Translations under genes and position numbers: made by a program
Origin: Caballeronia sp. INDeC2
GTDB lineage: Bacteria > Pseudomonadota > Gammaproteobacteria > Burkholderiales > Burkholderiaceae
Reading direction: 5' to 3'
NCBI RefSeq assembly: GCF_023631325.1
Contig: NZ_JALQDG010000010.1
Coordinates: 62,001-126,000, forward strand
Length of the DNA: 64,000 nt
Part shown: piece after piece, positions 30,451-39,768 of the stretch
Layout of the letters: every line of letters begins with the position of its first letter
How positions within the stretch are numbered: position 1 is the first letter of the stretch
The notes under the pieces: generated by a model
What the model was told of the DNA's origin: nothing
The model's database searches: none
What the model saw: the letters and a program-made list of their open reading frames with translations, nothing else

Positions 30451-30537
30451 GCCCAGGTGGCGGAATTGGTAGACGCACTAGGTTCAGGTCCTAGCGGTGG
30501 CAACACCGTGGAGGTTCGAGTCCTCTCCTGGGCACCA
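30451..30537 (+). tRNA. tRNA-Leu (anticodon CAG)
   Basis: An 87-base class II tRNA with encoded CCA end. Acceptor arm GCCCAGG (30451-30457) pairs with CCTGGGC (30527-30533). The anticodon stem CTAGG/CCTAG encloses TTCAGGT, giving anticodon CAG (30485-30487), which reads CUG. The long variable arm and T-arm GGTTCGAGTCC are present. Confidence 0.98.
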
Positions 30538-30580
30538 AGGTCCCTCTTTCGCGAGACGCTTCTCTAAGCGCATCGCATGC

Positions 30581-30615
30581 AAAATCCCACGCATCGTCGT
30601 GGGATTTTTGTTTTT
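30581..30615 (+). terminator. Terminator of tRNA-Leu
   Basis: AAAATCCCACG (30581-30591) pairs with CGTGGGATTTT (30598-30608), then TGTTTTT. Confidence 0.88.
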
Positions 30616-30869
30616 CGCCTTCATTTTCGATTCGATTATCTTTCATTTTTTATTCGATTATCTGCACGTCGAATTGGAAATGAATCCGATCCGTATTCTC
30701 CGGTTCAACTTTCCCACGCTCACTTAAGCAGCCGATTAATCCGCGGCGTACACTCGTGCGACCGGACCCGCGCACGCCCGCCCCGCGCGCGCCTGCGGCC
30801 GGTTCGGTAATTGCTGACTTGCCTGAGCAACGCTCGCCAGTCGATTAAACAAAATCGGAGATTCCGGCA

Positions 30870-32090
30870 ATGAGTTGGACGCGCGAACAGAGAAACGTGA
30901 CGATTGCCGCCTATCTGGGCTGGACACTCGACGCATTCGATTTCTTTCTGATGGTCTTCGTATTGAAGGATATCGCCGCCGAATTCAATACGAAAATCCC
31001 CGACGTCGCGTTCGCGATCACGCTCACGCTGGCGATGCGTCCGCTGGGCGCCCTGATCTTCGGCCGGCTCGCCGACAAATTCGGCCGCCGTCCCACGCTG
31101 ATGATCAACATCGCGTGCTATTCGCTGCTCGAGCTGCTTTCCGGTCTTTCTCCGAATCTCACGACGCTGCTCATCCTGCGCGCACTTTTCGGCATCGCGA
31201 TGGGCGGCGAATGGGGCGTCGGCTCGGCCCTGACGATGGAAACCGTGCCGACCGCGGCGCGCGGCGTCGTGTCGGGGCTTTTGCAGGCGGGCTATCCGAG
31301 CGGCTATCTGCTTGCGTCGATCGCGTTTGGCGTGGTGTATCCGCTCGTCGGGTGGCGCGGGATGTTCTTCATCGGCGTCGCACCCGCCCTGCTCGTGATG
31401 TACGTGCGCGCGCACGTGCCCGAATCGCCGGCGTGGCGCGCGATGGAAAAGCGCCCGCGCCCCGGCCTCATCGCCACGCTCAAACGGAACTGGACCCTCT
31501 CGGTCTACGCAATCGTGCTGATGACCGCGTTCAACTTCTTCTCGCACGGGACGCAGGATCTCTATCCCACCTTCTTGCGCGAGCAGCATCATTTCGATCC
31601 GCATACCGTGTCGCTCATCACGATCACGCTCAATATCGGCGCGATCGTCGGCGGGCTGTTCTTTGGGGCGCTGTCGGAGAGGATCGGCAGACGCGTGACG
31701 ATTTTCATCGCTTCGTTGATCGCGTTGCCGGTGCTGTATCTGTGGGCGTTCTCGACGACGCCCGTCATGCTCGCGCTCGGCGCGTTCCTCATGCAGATCT
31801 CGGTGCAAGGCGCGTGGGGCGTGATTCCGGTCCATTTGAACGAAATCTCGCCCGATGAAATTCGCGCGACCTTCCCCGGCCTCGTATATCAACTCGGCAA
31901 CTTGCTCGCGGCGGTGAACGCGACGATGCAGGCGTCGCTCGCTGCGTCGCACGGCAACAACTACGGCATGGCGATGGCGATCGTCGCGGGGGTCGTCGCC
32001 GTGGTGATCGCAGCGCTGATCTTCTTCAGTCACGAGCGAAGAGGCGTCGATATGACGCGTTCCGCGCAGGAAGCGGGCGCGACGGGATAG
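30870..32090 (+). CDS. MFS transporter, sialate/lactate-type carrier
   Basis: A 406-residue inner-membrane carrier with 12 predicted hydrophobic segments. AAYLGWTLDAFDFFLMVFVL at the start, GRLADKFGRRPTLM (the MFS motif A between helices 2 and 3), and GTQDLYPTFLREQHHF in the middle fit the sialate:H+ / Jen-type lactate symporter group of the MFS. The substrate is likely a monocarboxylate or sugar acid (inference). It stands alone between the tRNA and a small gene on the opposite strand. Confidence 0.85.
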   Translation: MSWTREQRNVTIAAYLGWTLDAFDFFLMVFVLKDIAAEFNTKIPDVAFAITLTLAMRPLGALIFGRLADKFGRRPTLMINIACYSLLELLSGLSPNLTTLLILRALFGIAMGGEWGVGSALTMETVPTAARGVVSGLLQAGYPSGYLLASIAFGVVYPLVGWRGMFFIGVAPALLVMYVRAHVPESPAWRAMEKRPRPGLIATLKRNWTLSVYAIVLMTAFNFFSHGTQDLYPTFLREQHHFDPHTVSLITITLNIGAIVGGLFFGALSERIGRRVTIFIASLIALPVLYLWAFSTTPVMLALGAFLMQISVQGAWGVIPVHLNEISPDEIRATFPGLVYQLGNLLAAVNATMQASLAASHGNNYGMAMAIVAGVVAVVIAALIFFSHERRGVDMTRSAQEAGATG

Positions 32091-32118
32091 CCGTGCCCGA
32101 TGGAAACTGCCGCCGCAA

Positions 32119-32451
32119 TCAGTCACGCGGGGGTGCCGGAAAGGCCAGCATCCGCAGCAGGGAGTTCGTGTGCCGCGGGCGCAGCGCAACGACGCCTTGC
32201 AGTCCCTTTCGATACCGATAAACGGTCGCCGCCGACACGTCCAGGCCGCGCGGAACCGCTGCCACCGACGCGCCATTCTGCAACAGCGCCAGCGCCTGAA
32301 ACTTGCGTTCGGGCTCGATCCGTCCGCCGGCGCGGTTCGGCGATACCTCGATCACGCGAATATCTTTGTGCACCTTCTCGAGCGCTGCCCCGTCCAGCAA
32401 CCTGGAGCGATAAGCATAGCCGTCGTCCTCGTTGCCGAGCACGTAAGACAT
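32119..32451 (-). CDS. Small helix-turn-helix protein, unknown
   Basis: 110 residues. The C-terminal half has a homeodomain-like HTH, ERKFQALALLQNGASVAAVP followed by RGLDVSAATVYRYRKGLQG, similar to the DNA-binding part of resolvases and transposases. The N-terminal half matches nothing I recognise. The frame stays open for some 17 codons upstream without a good start, so it may be the 3' remnant of a longer gene. An overlapping frame (32123-32545) was judged less likely. Confidence 0.5.
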   Translation of the reverse strand: MSYVLGNEDDGYAYRSRLLDGAALEKVHKDIRVIEVSPNRAGGRIEPERKFQALALLQNGASVAAVPRGLDVSAATVYRYRKGLQGVVALRPRHTNSLLRMLAFPAPPRD

Positions 32452-32674
32452 GTTGTCGTAGATGTAGCTTTGATCGATCCTCCACGTCCCGAAACAGCAA
32501 GTTGATTTTTAGCTCCACTGGGTAAACACATTTGTTTAGGAACACTTATTCTCCTGTTGCCCTTATTTCAGGGCAGGTGATTGCTGCCTACAGGAGCAGT
32601 TCTGTAGTTCGGTGATCGTCGCGAGCGGGTCCGACAACGCGCTCACGACATTTCCTACTGATCCCGGCTCCGCG

Positions 32675-33133
32675 CTAGCGAGCGGGGGATCGACATCCAT
32701 CGCATGAGCCGTCATCCATGTCCATCGACGCGAGCAGACGAATCATTTCCAATCGGTTGTTTCGATCGATGATTCCGGACACGCAATGCCAGACGCCGAG
32801 CAACCAGTCCATCCTTGCTTCGGCCATTCCGAGTTCGCGCCTGATGGCCGACGCGGGCACATTGCGGTCCAGAAAAACCAGCGCCAGATACATCGCCAGT
32901 TGCGTCGGTTCGCCTCTGATATCTCGATACACGCCATATTTATTGCATTCGCTCGACTTCGATATGCTCATGACCGTCTCCAGCTCCAGCGGAACGTACA
33001 CATAGCTCACTTTCCCGTCGGAACGGAGCAGCATGTAGAGCAGGTCGCCCGTGAGAAGAACCCAATCCGAAATATTGAGTTCTTCTGGTATGGCGCCTAT
33101 GTTTAGCCTGACTAAGTGATCCCGCGTCTCCAT
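32675..33133 (-). CDS. Hypothetical protein of accessory origin
   Basis: About 152 residues, soluble, with no family I can name. It begins METRDHLVRLNIGAIPEELN, then DWVLLTGDLLYMLLRSDG and YVYVPLELETVMSISKSS. The C-terminal half, AMYLALVFLDRNVPASAIRR and DWLLGVWHCVSGIIDRNN, is helical and could be a degenerate HTH or partner-binding domain. Base composition is lower in GC than the core genes. The start follows an AGGAG site 11 bases upstream; a longer start at 33160 is possible. It is flanked by the HTH gene and the fad cassette. Confidence 0.55.
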   Translation of the reverse strand: METRDHLVRLNIGAIPEELNISDWVLLTGDLLYMLLRSDGKVSYVYVPLELETVMSISKSSECNKYGVYRDIRGEPTQLAMYLALVFLDRNVPASAIRRELGMAEARMDWLLGVWHCVSGIIDRNNRLEMIRLLASMDMDDGSCDGCRSPAR

Positions 33134-33493
33134 ATATGAATATGCTCCTGCGGCCACCATGCGCGTGGCAGGTGGTCACAACAAGAGCCCGGCGTTGTGA
33201 CCTGCTGTGGCTCATCCTGCAAGATTCATCCACAGCGCCCTTTGACGCCCCGCTTCGGCGGGGCATCGACAACTGTTCTCCTTCAGTTGTTTAGTCGTTC
33301 GAACAAATCATTCGATTTTGTCGGTCTTGAACTGAGGCAAAAGAATAGCCTCCCGGATAGTGGGCTTGAAGTGGATGCGTCCTAATCCGGACGAGACTAG
33401 AGTGAACGCTTAGTTTCGACTCGTCACGACGACGCGAACTCGGCGTAGTGGCATGAAGCGTGCTTCCCACTCTGAAAAATCTGGAGACCCGTG
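33134..33493. other. Intergenic region before the fad cassette
   Basis: About 360 bases holding the divergent leaders of the hypothetical gene and the FadE-like gene. GCCCCGC-TTCG-GCGGGGC (33247-33264) is a 7-bp stem capped by a UUCG tetraloop, an unusually stable small hairpin. No FadR- or PsrA-type palindrome was recognised. A GGAG site precedes the fadE ATG. Confidence 0.5.
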
Positions 33494-35998
33494 ATGCCCG
33501 CGCTCTATGTCATCGCCTTCGTCCTCCTCGCCGGCGCGCTCGCCTTTATGCAAGCGCCCGCGCTGGTCTGGTTCGTCGGGCTGGCGATATGGGTAGCCCT
33601 CGGCCCGCTCGTCGGCGTGACGGGCACGGTCGGTGTCACGCTGCTCGCGATCGTCTTCGTACTTCCAGCGCTCATGCTTGCCATCAAACCGCTGCGCCGC
33701 GCGATCGTCAGCCACCGCGTGCTCGCCGCGTTCCGCAAGATCCTGCCCGAGATGTCGTCGACGGAGCGCGACGCCATCGAAGCGGGCACCGTCTGGTGGG
33801 ACGCCGAACTGTTTTCCGGGCGACCGCGATGGGACGACCTGCTGGAACACGGCGCACCGAAGCTGACGCCGGAAGAGCAAAGCTTTATCGACATCGAATG
33901 TGCGCGCCTGTGCGAGATGTCGAACGACTGGGACACGACCGCGATCTGGCAGGACCTCTCGCCGCAGGCGTGGGCCTACATTAAGGAACAGGGCTTTCTC
34001 GGCATGATCATTCCGAAGCGCTACGGCGGAAAGGCGTTCTCCGCATATGCGCACTCGCAGGTGATCATGAAGCTCGCGACGCATTCGTCGGCGGCGGCCG
34101 TATCGGTGATGGTGCCGAATTCGCTCGGCCCCGCCGAACTGCTGCTCCATTACGGCACCGAGGAACAAAAGAACCACTATCTGCCGCGTCTCGCGCGCGG
34201 CGACGAAATTCCGTGCTTCGCGCTCACCAGTCCCTACGCGGGATCGGATGCGGCCGCGATTCCGGATGTCGGCATCGTATGCCGCGGCATGCACGAGGGC
34301 CGCGAGACGCTCGGCTTTCGCGTCACATGGGAGAAGCGCTACATCACGCTCGGGCCGATCGCGACCGTGCTCGGCCTCGCGTTTCGCGCGCTCGATCCCG
34401 ACCATCTGCTCGGCGATGACGCAACGCCCGGCATCACCTGCGCGCTGATTCCGACGAACCATCCCGGCGTCAATATCGGACGGCGGCATTGGCCGCTCAA
34501 CGCCGTGTTCCAGAACGGCCCGAACTGGGGCAAGGACGTGTTCATCCCGATGGAATGGGTCATCGGCGGACGCGCGCAAGTGGACAACGGCTGGCGCATG
34601 CTGATGGAATGCCTCGCCGCCGGGCGGGCGATTTCGCTGCCCTCATCGAACGTCGGCATGGCGAAGCTCGCGGTGCGCGGCACGGGCGCATACGCCGCCG
34701 CGCGCCGCCAGTTCCGCACGTCGATCGGCCGTTTCGAAGGCATTCAGGAAGCGCTCGGGCGCATGGGCGGCAATCTGTACGTGATGGACGCGGCGCGCCG
34801 CCTGTCCGCGCAGGCCGTCGATCTCGGCGAGAAGCCGTCGGTCATTTCGGCGATTGCGAAGTATCACATCACGGAACGCGCGCGCAAGGTGATCAACGAC
34901 GGCATGGACGTCGTCGCCGGCAAGGGCGTCTGCATGGGGCCGTCGAACTTTCTGGCGCGCGCGTATCAGCAGATGCCAATCTCGATCACCGTCGAAGGCG
35001 CGAACATCCTGACGCGCTGCCTCATCATCTTCGGGCAAGGCGCGATCCGTTGTCATCCCTATGTGCTCAAGGAAATGGCCGCGACGCGCGACGCCGATCC
35101 GCACCGCGCGCTGCGCGATTTCGACGACGCGTTCTTCGGCCACGCGAGCTTTCTAGCGTCCAACGCGATGCGCAGCCTCGTGTACGCGTTCGGCGGCGCC
35201 GCGCTCATGCGCAAGCCCGTGCGCGCCGATGCGCGGCTTCTGCCCTACTACCGCGCCGCCACGCGCCTGTCGAGCGCCTTCGCTTTGTTCGCCGACGTGT
35301 CGATGCTCGCGCTCGGCGGCGAGCTTAAACGCCGCGAGCGCCTGTCGGCGCGGCTCGGCGACATCCTCTCGCAGTTGTATCTGCTGTCGGCGACGCTCAA
35401 GCGCTTCGAGGACGACGGCCGCCCCGAAAGCGACCTGCCGCTCGTGCGCTGGGGCGCGGAAGACGCGCTGCATCAGGCGAGCGCCGCGTTCGAAGGCTTG
35501 CTCGCAAATTATCCGAACCGCGCCGCCGCCGCGCTGCTGCGCGCGCTCGCCTTCCCCTTCGGCCTGCCGCACGCAGCGAGCAGCGATGCGCTCGGCAACG
35601 ACGTCGCGATGCTGATGCAAACGCCCGGCGCGGCGCGCGAACGCCTCGTCGCGGGCTCGCACGTTTCGTCGATCGAAACCGATCCGATCGCCCGCTGCGA
35701 AAAGCTGCTCGCGCTCACGCCTGCCGTCGTCGCGCTCGAAGCGCGCCTGCGCGATGCCGTCAAAGCGGGCCGATCCGAGCCGCTGCCGCAAAGCCCGCAA
35801 GACGTTCAAGCGTGGGCGCAAGCGGCTGCGGCGCGCGGCTTCATCGACGAAAGCGAGCGCGCGCTTCTGGCCGAATGGGCGGCGCATGCGCGCGAAGCGG
35901 TGAAAGTCGATGATTTTTCCGCAGACTTCGGTATCCTCGAAGCATTGCAAAAGCGCAGCGCGGCACTCGAGCGGCAATGGCCGGAAAACGTCGCATGA
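33494..35998 (+). CDS. fadE: FadE-like acyl-CoA dehydrogenase
   Basis: An 834-residue membrane-linked acyl-CoA dehydrogenase, the first step of beta-oxidation (acyl-CoA to trans-2-enoyl-CoA). Two or three hydrophobic segments fill residues 1-60, as in E. coli FadE (814 aa). The dehydrogenase core runs from about 130 to 480, with YGGKAFSAYAHSQVIMKLAT, CFALTSPYAGSDAA and GKGVCMGPSNFLARAYQQMP. The long C-terminal part matches the DUF1974 extension of FadE. The ATG at 33494 follows CTGGAG. It is the first gene of a six-gene lipid cassette. Confidence 0.92.
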   Translation: MPALYVIAFVLLAGALAFMQAPALVWFVGLAIWVALGPLVGVTGTVGVTLLAIVFVLPALMLAIKPLRRAIVSHRVLAAFRKILPEMSSTERDAIEAGTVWWDAELFSGRPRWDDLLEHGAPKLTPEEQSFIDIECARLCEMSNDWDTTAIWQDLSPQAWAYIKEQGFLGMIIPKRYGGKAFSAYAHSQVIMKLATHSSAAAVSVMVPNSLGPAELLLHYGTEEQKNHYLPRLARGDEIPCFALTSPYAGSDAAAIPDVGIVCRGMHEGRETLGFRVTWEKRYITLGPIATVLGLAFRALDPDHLLGDDATPGITCALIPTNHPGVNIGRRHWPLNAVFQNGPNWGKDVFIPMEWVIGGRAQVDNGWRMLMECLAAGRAISLPSSNVGMAKLAVRGTGAYAAARRQFRTSIGRFEGIQEALGRMGGNLYVMDAARRLSAQAVDLGEKPSVISAIAKYHITERARKVINDGMDVVAGKGVCMGPSNFLARAYQQMPISITVEGANILTRCLIIFGQGAIRCHPYVLKEMAATRDADPHRALRDFDDAFFGHASFLASNAMRSLVYAFGGAALMRKPVRADARLLPYYRAATRLSSAFALFADVSMLALGGELKRRERLSARLGDILSQLYLLSATLKRFEDDGRPESDLPLVRWGAEDALHQASAAFEGLLANYPNRAAAALLRALAFPFGLPHAASSDALGNDVAMLMQTPGAARERLVAGSHVSSIETDPIARCEKLLALTPAVVALEARLRDAVKAGRSEPLPQSPQDVQAWAQAAAARGFIDESERALLAEWAAHAREAVKVDDFSADFGILEALQKRSAALERQWPENVA

Positions 35999-36065
35999 AG
36001 GCGTCGCCTGAAGCACGCAGGCCCGAGGCCACGCCGCGCGCGCCCCGACGAGCGATCGCCAATCG

Positions 36066-37493
36066 ATGAAAGACCGCTATCTCGACTTCGTCAACTCGCC
36101 CTTCGGCACGAGCATCGCGCGCTCGCTCGGCCTGCCGCGTCCCGAGGTCTTGCGCCGCCATCGCGCGGATCGGGCCGAGTTCGGCGGCATGGCAGCGATC
36201 GGCGCGGGGCCGTCGCCCGCGCTCTTCGATGACCTGATGGCCGTGCTCTCCGCCATCGGCATGACGGGCATCGCGCACGAGAGCGCGTCCGGTTGGCTGC
36301 CCGTCGCCGCGCGCCACGGCGCGATGAGCGGCCGCTTCGAGCCGCGCGCTCGCGATGCTTCAACGAGCGATCGGGTCGAAGCGCTGATCTTCGACGCAAC
36401 CGGCATCGACGAAAGCGCTCAACTGCATTCGCTGTACGCCTTCTTCCACGACGCGCTGCGCTCGCTCGCGAAGAACGGGCGCATCGTGGTCATCGGGCGT
36501 CCGCCCGCCACGAGCGCGAGCGTGCCGGCCGCGACCGCCCAGCATGCGCTCGAAGGCATGACGCGCTCGCTGGGCAAGGAAGCGCGCAACGGCATCACGT
36601 CGAATCTGCTGCGGGTGGCCGAAGGCGCGCATATCGAATCCGCGCTGCGCTTCTTCCTTTCTCCGCGCTCGGCCTATGTCTCGGGCCAGGTCGTGACCAT
36701 CGACGCGCCCGCGCCCGCTCCCGAAAGCTGGGCGAAGCCGCTCGCGGGCAAGCGCGCGATCGTGACGGGCGCGGCGCGCGGCATCGGCGCGTCGATCGCG
36801 GCGGTGCTCGCGGAGCGCGGCGCGATCGTCACCGGGCTCGATGTCGAGGCTGCCCGCGACGCGCTCGATCAGACGATGCTGTCGATCGAAGACGCATCGC
36901 CCTCGGGCGGCGCGCATGCGGCGCTCGTCGCGGACATCGCCGCGCCCGAAGCGCCCGCCGACATTGCCGCCGCGCTCGCCGCGTCGGGCGGAATCGATAT
37001 CGTCGTGCACAACGCGGGCATCACGCGCGACAAGACCATCGCGCGCATGAGCCCGGAGATGTGGGACAGCGTGATCGACATCAATCTGCTGGCTCAGACG
37101 CGCATCGACGACGCCCTGCTCGCGCAGAACGTGTTGCGCGAAAACGGGCGCATCGTCGCGGTGTCGTCGATCAGCGGCATCGCGGGCAATCGCGGGCAGA
37201 CCAATTACGCGACTTCGAAGGCCGGCGTGATCGGCCGCGTGCACGCAATGGCGCCGTCGCTGCGGGCGCGCGGCATCACGATCAACGCGGTCGCGCCCGG
37301 CTTCATCGAAACGCACATGACCGCGCGCATGCCGTTCGGCGTGCGCGAAGCCGGCAGACGGCTCAATTCGATGGGACAAGGCGGCTTGCCCGTCGATGTC
37401 GCCGAGACCGTCGCGTGGCTCGCGAGTCCTGGCAGCGCGGGCATCACGGGCAACGTCGTGCGCGTGTGCGGCCAGAGCCTGATCGGCGCGTAA
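36066..37493 (+). CDS. Long-form FabG-like 3-oxoacyl reductase
   Basis: A 475-residue two-part SDR protein. The C-terminal half is a complete short-chain dehydrogenase: GKRAIVTGAARGIGASIA at about residues 229-246 and the catalytic YATSK at 381-385 (Tyr381, Lys385). The N-terminal 220 residues are a degenerate SDR-like domain without the Gly motif. This layout is that of the high-molecular-weight FabG (FabG4 of mycobacteria), which reduces 3-oxoacyl-CoA to (R)-3-hydroxyacyl-CoA. It sits between FadE and a MaoC hydratase. Confidence 0.88.
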   Translation: MKDRYLDFVNSPFGTSIARSLGLPRPEVLRRHRADRAEFGGMAAIGAGPSPALFDDLMAVLSAIGMTGIAHESASGWLPVAARHGAMSGRFEPRARDASTSDRVEALIFDATGIDESAQLHSLYAFFHDALRSLAKNGRIVVIGRPPATSASVPAATAQHALEGMTRSLGKEARNGITSNLLRVAEGAHIESALRFFLSPRSAYVSGQVVTIDAPAPAPESWAKPLAGKRAIVTGAARGIGASIAAVLAERGAIVTGLDVEAARDALDQTMLSIEDASPSGGAHAALVADIAAPEAPADIAAALAASGGIDIVVHNAGITRDKTIARMSPEMWDSVIDINLLAQTRIDDALLAQNVLRENGRIVAVSSISGIAGNRGQTNYATSKAGVIGRVHAMAPSLRARGITINAVAPGFIETHMTARMPFGVREAGRRLNSMGQGGLPVDVAETVAWLASPGSAGITGNVVRVCGQSLIGA

Positions 37494-37504
37494 GGAGCGA
37501 GCGC

Positions 37505-38410
37505 ATGCACGCACCGACCATGCCGCGCGCCCGCACCGTCGTCATCGATACCTTGCCGCCGCCCGCCCAGCTCTACGGACGCGCGCTGCCCGCGCTCTTT
37601 CGGCGCGCTCGCTCGCCGGAGTTGCCCGCGCTCAGGCTCGTGCGCCCCGACGTCAGGCTCGACGCGGAGCAGGTCGGGCGCTATGCGCGCGTGTGCGGAT
37701 TCATCCCCGAGCATGGCGTGCCGCTCACGTTCCCCCACGTGCTCGCGTTCCCCTTGCATCTGATGATACTCACCGATCCGTCGTTTCCGTGGTCCGCGCT
37801 CGGCGTCGTGCATCTGTCGAACAGCGTGCGGCTGCGGCGTCCCCTCGCGGCGGGCCAGGGCTTGCGCATCGAAGTCGAGTGCGGTCCGCTCGTGCCGCAT
37901 CGGAAGGGCCAGGCGTTCACGCTGCATACGCGCATCTACCGGCGCGGCGAGGCCGTGTGGGACGGCGACAGCGTCTATCTGAAGCGCGGCGTGCGCAGCG
38001 AAAGCGCCGCACCTTCGATAGACATGGCCGATGCCTCGGATGCGCGCGTGCCGCTGCTCGCACGCGAAGCGCGCTGGCAGCTTCCGCCGCAGCTGGGCCG
38101 CGATTACGCAAAGGCGTCGGGCGACTTCAATCCGATTCACCTGCACATGCTGAGTGCGAAAGCGTTCGGCTTTCCGCGCGCGATCGCGCATGGCATGTGG
38201 ACGCTCGCGCGCACGCTCGCGGCGCTGCATCCGATCAAGCCGCTCGCATCCGGACATGCGCACGGCGATTTCAAATCGCCGCTTTATCTGCCCGGCGACG
38301 CGACGCTCTGGAGCGCCGCGTCCTCGCCCACCGCGCGCGATTTCGAAGTGCGCGATCTCGCGGGCGACCGGCCGCATCTGCGTGGTCATTTCGAATGGGA
38401 GCTGCCATGA
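37505..38410 (+). CDS. MaoC-like (R)-specific enoyl-CoA hydratase
   Basis: A 301-residue double-hotdog protein. The hydratase-2 motif lies in the second hotdog: YAKASGDFNPIHLHMLSAKA (about residues 201-220), with the catalytic Asp and His, and RAIAHGMWTLARTL just after. Family members hydrate trans-2-enoyl-CoA to (R)-3-hydroxyacyl-CoA, or the reverse. It starts 11 bases after the FabG stop and its own stop overlaps the thiolase ATG (ATGA), so translation is coupled. Confidence 0.9.
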   Translation: MHAPTMPRARTVVIDTLPPPAQLYGRALPALFRRARSPELPALRLVRPDVRLDAEQVGRYARVCGFIPEHGVPLTFPHVLAFPLHLMILTDPSFPWSALGVVHLSNSVRLRRPLAAGQGLRIEVECGPLVPHRKGQAFTLHTRIYRRGEAVWDGDSVYLKRGVRSESAAPSIDMADASDARVPLLAREARWQLPPQLGRDYAKASGDFNPIHLHMLSAKAFGFPRAIAHGMWTLARTLAALHPIKPLASGHAHGDFKSPLYLPGDATLWSAASSPTARDFEVRDLAGDRPHLRGHFEWELP

Positions 38411-39702
38411 GCGAGGTTCGGCGGGTCGCCATTATCGGCAGCAACCGGATTCCGTTCGCGCGCTCGAACACGGCGTACGCGAGCGCGTCGAATCAGGACA
38501 TGCTGAGCTTCACGCTGCAAGGTCTCGTCGATCGCTTCGATTTGCACGGCATGCGTCTCGGCGAAGTGGCGGCGGGCGCGGTCGTCAAGCATTCGCGCGA
38601 TTTCAATCTGACGCGCGAAGCGGCGCTCTCGACCACGCTCGCGAAGGAAACGCCCGCCTACGACGTGCAGCAGGCCTGCGGCACCGGCCTCGAAACGGCG
38701 ATTCTCGTTGCCAACAAGATCGCGCTCGGGCAGATCGACGTGGGCATCGCGGGCGGCGTCGACACGGCGTCGGATGCGCCCATCGCCGTGAACGAGCGCA
38801 TGCGCAAGATCCTGCTCGAAGCGAATCGCGGACGCTCGGCGGGCCAACGCGTCGGCGCGCTCGCGAAGCTGCGGCCCGGCATGTTCTTCCGGCCGCTCCT
38901 GCCGCGCAACGCGGAGCCGCGCACGGGCCTCTCGATGGGCGAGCACTGCGAACTGATGGCCAAGCGCTGGAAGATCTCGCGCGAATCGCAGGATGCACTC
39001 GCGCAAGAAAGTCATCGCAAGCTCGCGGCCGCCTATGGGCGCGGTTTCTTCAACGATCTGATGACGCCGTACAAAGGGCTCGCGCGCGACAACAATCTGC
39101 GTCCGGATTTGACGCTCGATCAGCTCGCGCAGCTCAAACCCGTGTTCGATCGCGATGCCGGCACGCTCACCGCGGGCAACTCGACGCCGCTCACCGATGG
39201 CGCATCGGCGGTGCTGCTCGCGTCCGAGCAATGGGCGGCCGAGCGCGGACTGCCGGTGCAGGCGTTCCTCACGTTTTCCGCGACCGCCGCCGTCGACTTC
39301 TTCGACAAGCGCGAGGGCCTGCTGATGGCGCCCGCCTACGCGGTTCCGTCGATGCTCGCGCGCGCCGGGCTCGCGTTGCAGGACTTCGATTTCTACGAAA
39401 TCCACGAAGCGTTCGCCGCGCAAGTGCTCTGCACGCTCGCCGCGTGGGAGGACGACGAATATTGCCGCATCGCGCTGGGCCTGAACGGACCGCTCGGCTC
39501 GATCGATCGCGCGCACCTGAACGTGAACGGCAGCTCGCTTGCGACCGGACATCCGTTCGCGGCGACGGGCGGGCGTATCGTCGGCACGCTGGCGAAGATG
39601 CTCGCGAAGGCGCCCGATCGCAGCGACGGCAAGCCGTTGCGCGGACTGATCTCGATTTGCGCGGCGGGCGGCCAGGGCGTCGTCGCGATACTGGAGCGGT
39701 AA
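38407..39702 (+). CDS. Acetyl-CoA C-acyltransferase (thiolase)
   Basis: A 431-residue thiolase of the FadI/FadA group that cleaves 3-oxoacyl-CoA or condenses acyl-CoAs. The nucleophile is Cys91 in QQACGTGLETA. YEIHEAFAAQ (His333), SLATGHPFAATGGR (His382) and the second catalytic Cys418 in ICAAGGQG complete the active site. It overlaps the MaoC gene by four bases. The length is closer to FadI-type than to short-chain PhbA thiolases. Confidence 0.93.
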   Translation: MSEVRRVAIIGSNRIPFARSNTAYASASNQDMLSFTLQGLVDRFDLHGMRLGEVAAGAVVKHSRDFNLTREAALSTTLAKETPAYDVQQACGTGLETAILVANKIALGQIDVGIAGGVDTASDAPIAVNERMRKILLEANRGRSAGQRVGALAKLRPGMFFRPLLPRNAEPRTGLSMGEHCELMAKRWKISRESQDALAQESHRKLAAAYGRGFFNDLMTPYKGLARDNNLRPDLTLDQLAQLKPVFDRDAGTLTAGNSTPLTDGASAVLLASEQWAAERGLPVQAFLTFSATAAVDFFDKREGLLMAPAYAVPSMLARAGLALQDFDFYEIHEAFAAQVLCTLAAWEDDEYCRIALGLNGPLGSIDRAHLNVNGSSLATGHPFAATGGRIVGTLAKMLAKAPDRSDGKPLRGLISICAAGGQGVVAILER

Positions 39703-39768
39703 GCGGCAGAAGCGAAAAATAAGGCGCGCCTTTCGACGAAAAACGAAACGCGCCAACGGAGACACCAC

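Noticed and set aside
30720..32276. 518-residue minus-strand frame opposite the MFS transporter
   Set aside because: Shadow of a membrane protein gene. His/Arg-rich with no hydrophobic segments.
32123..32545. 140-residue minus-strand frame overlapping the small HTH gene
   Set aside because: Basic, irregular composition; the overlapping frame has a clear HTH. A frameshift between the two cannot be excluded.
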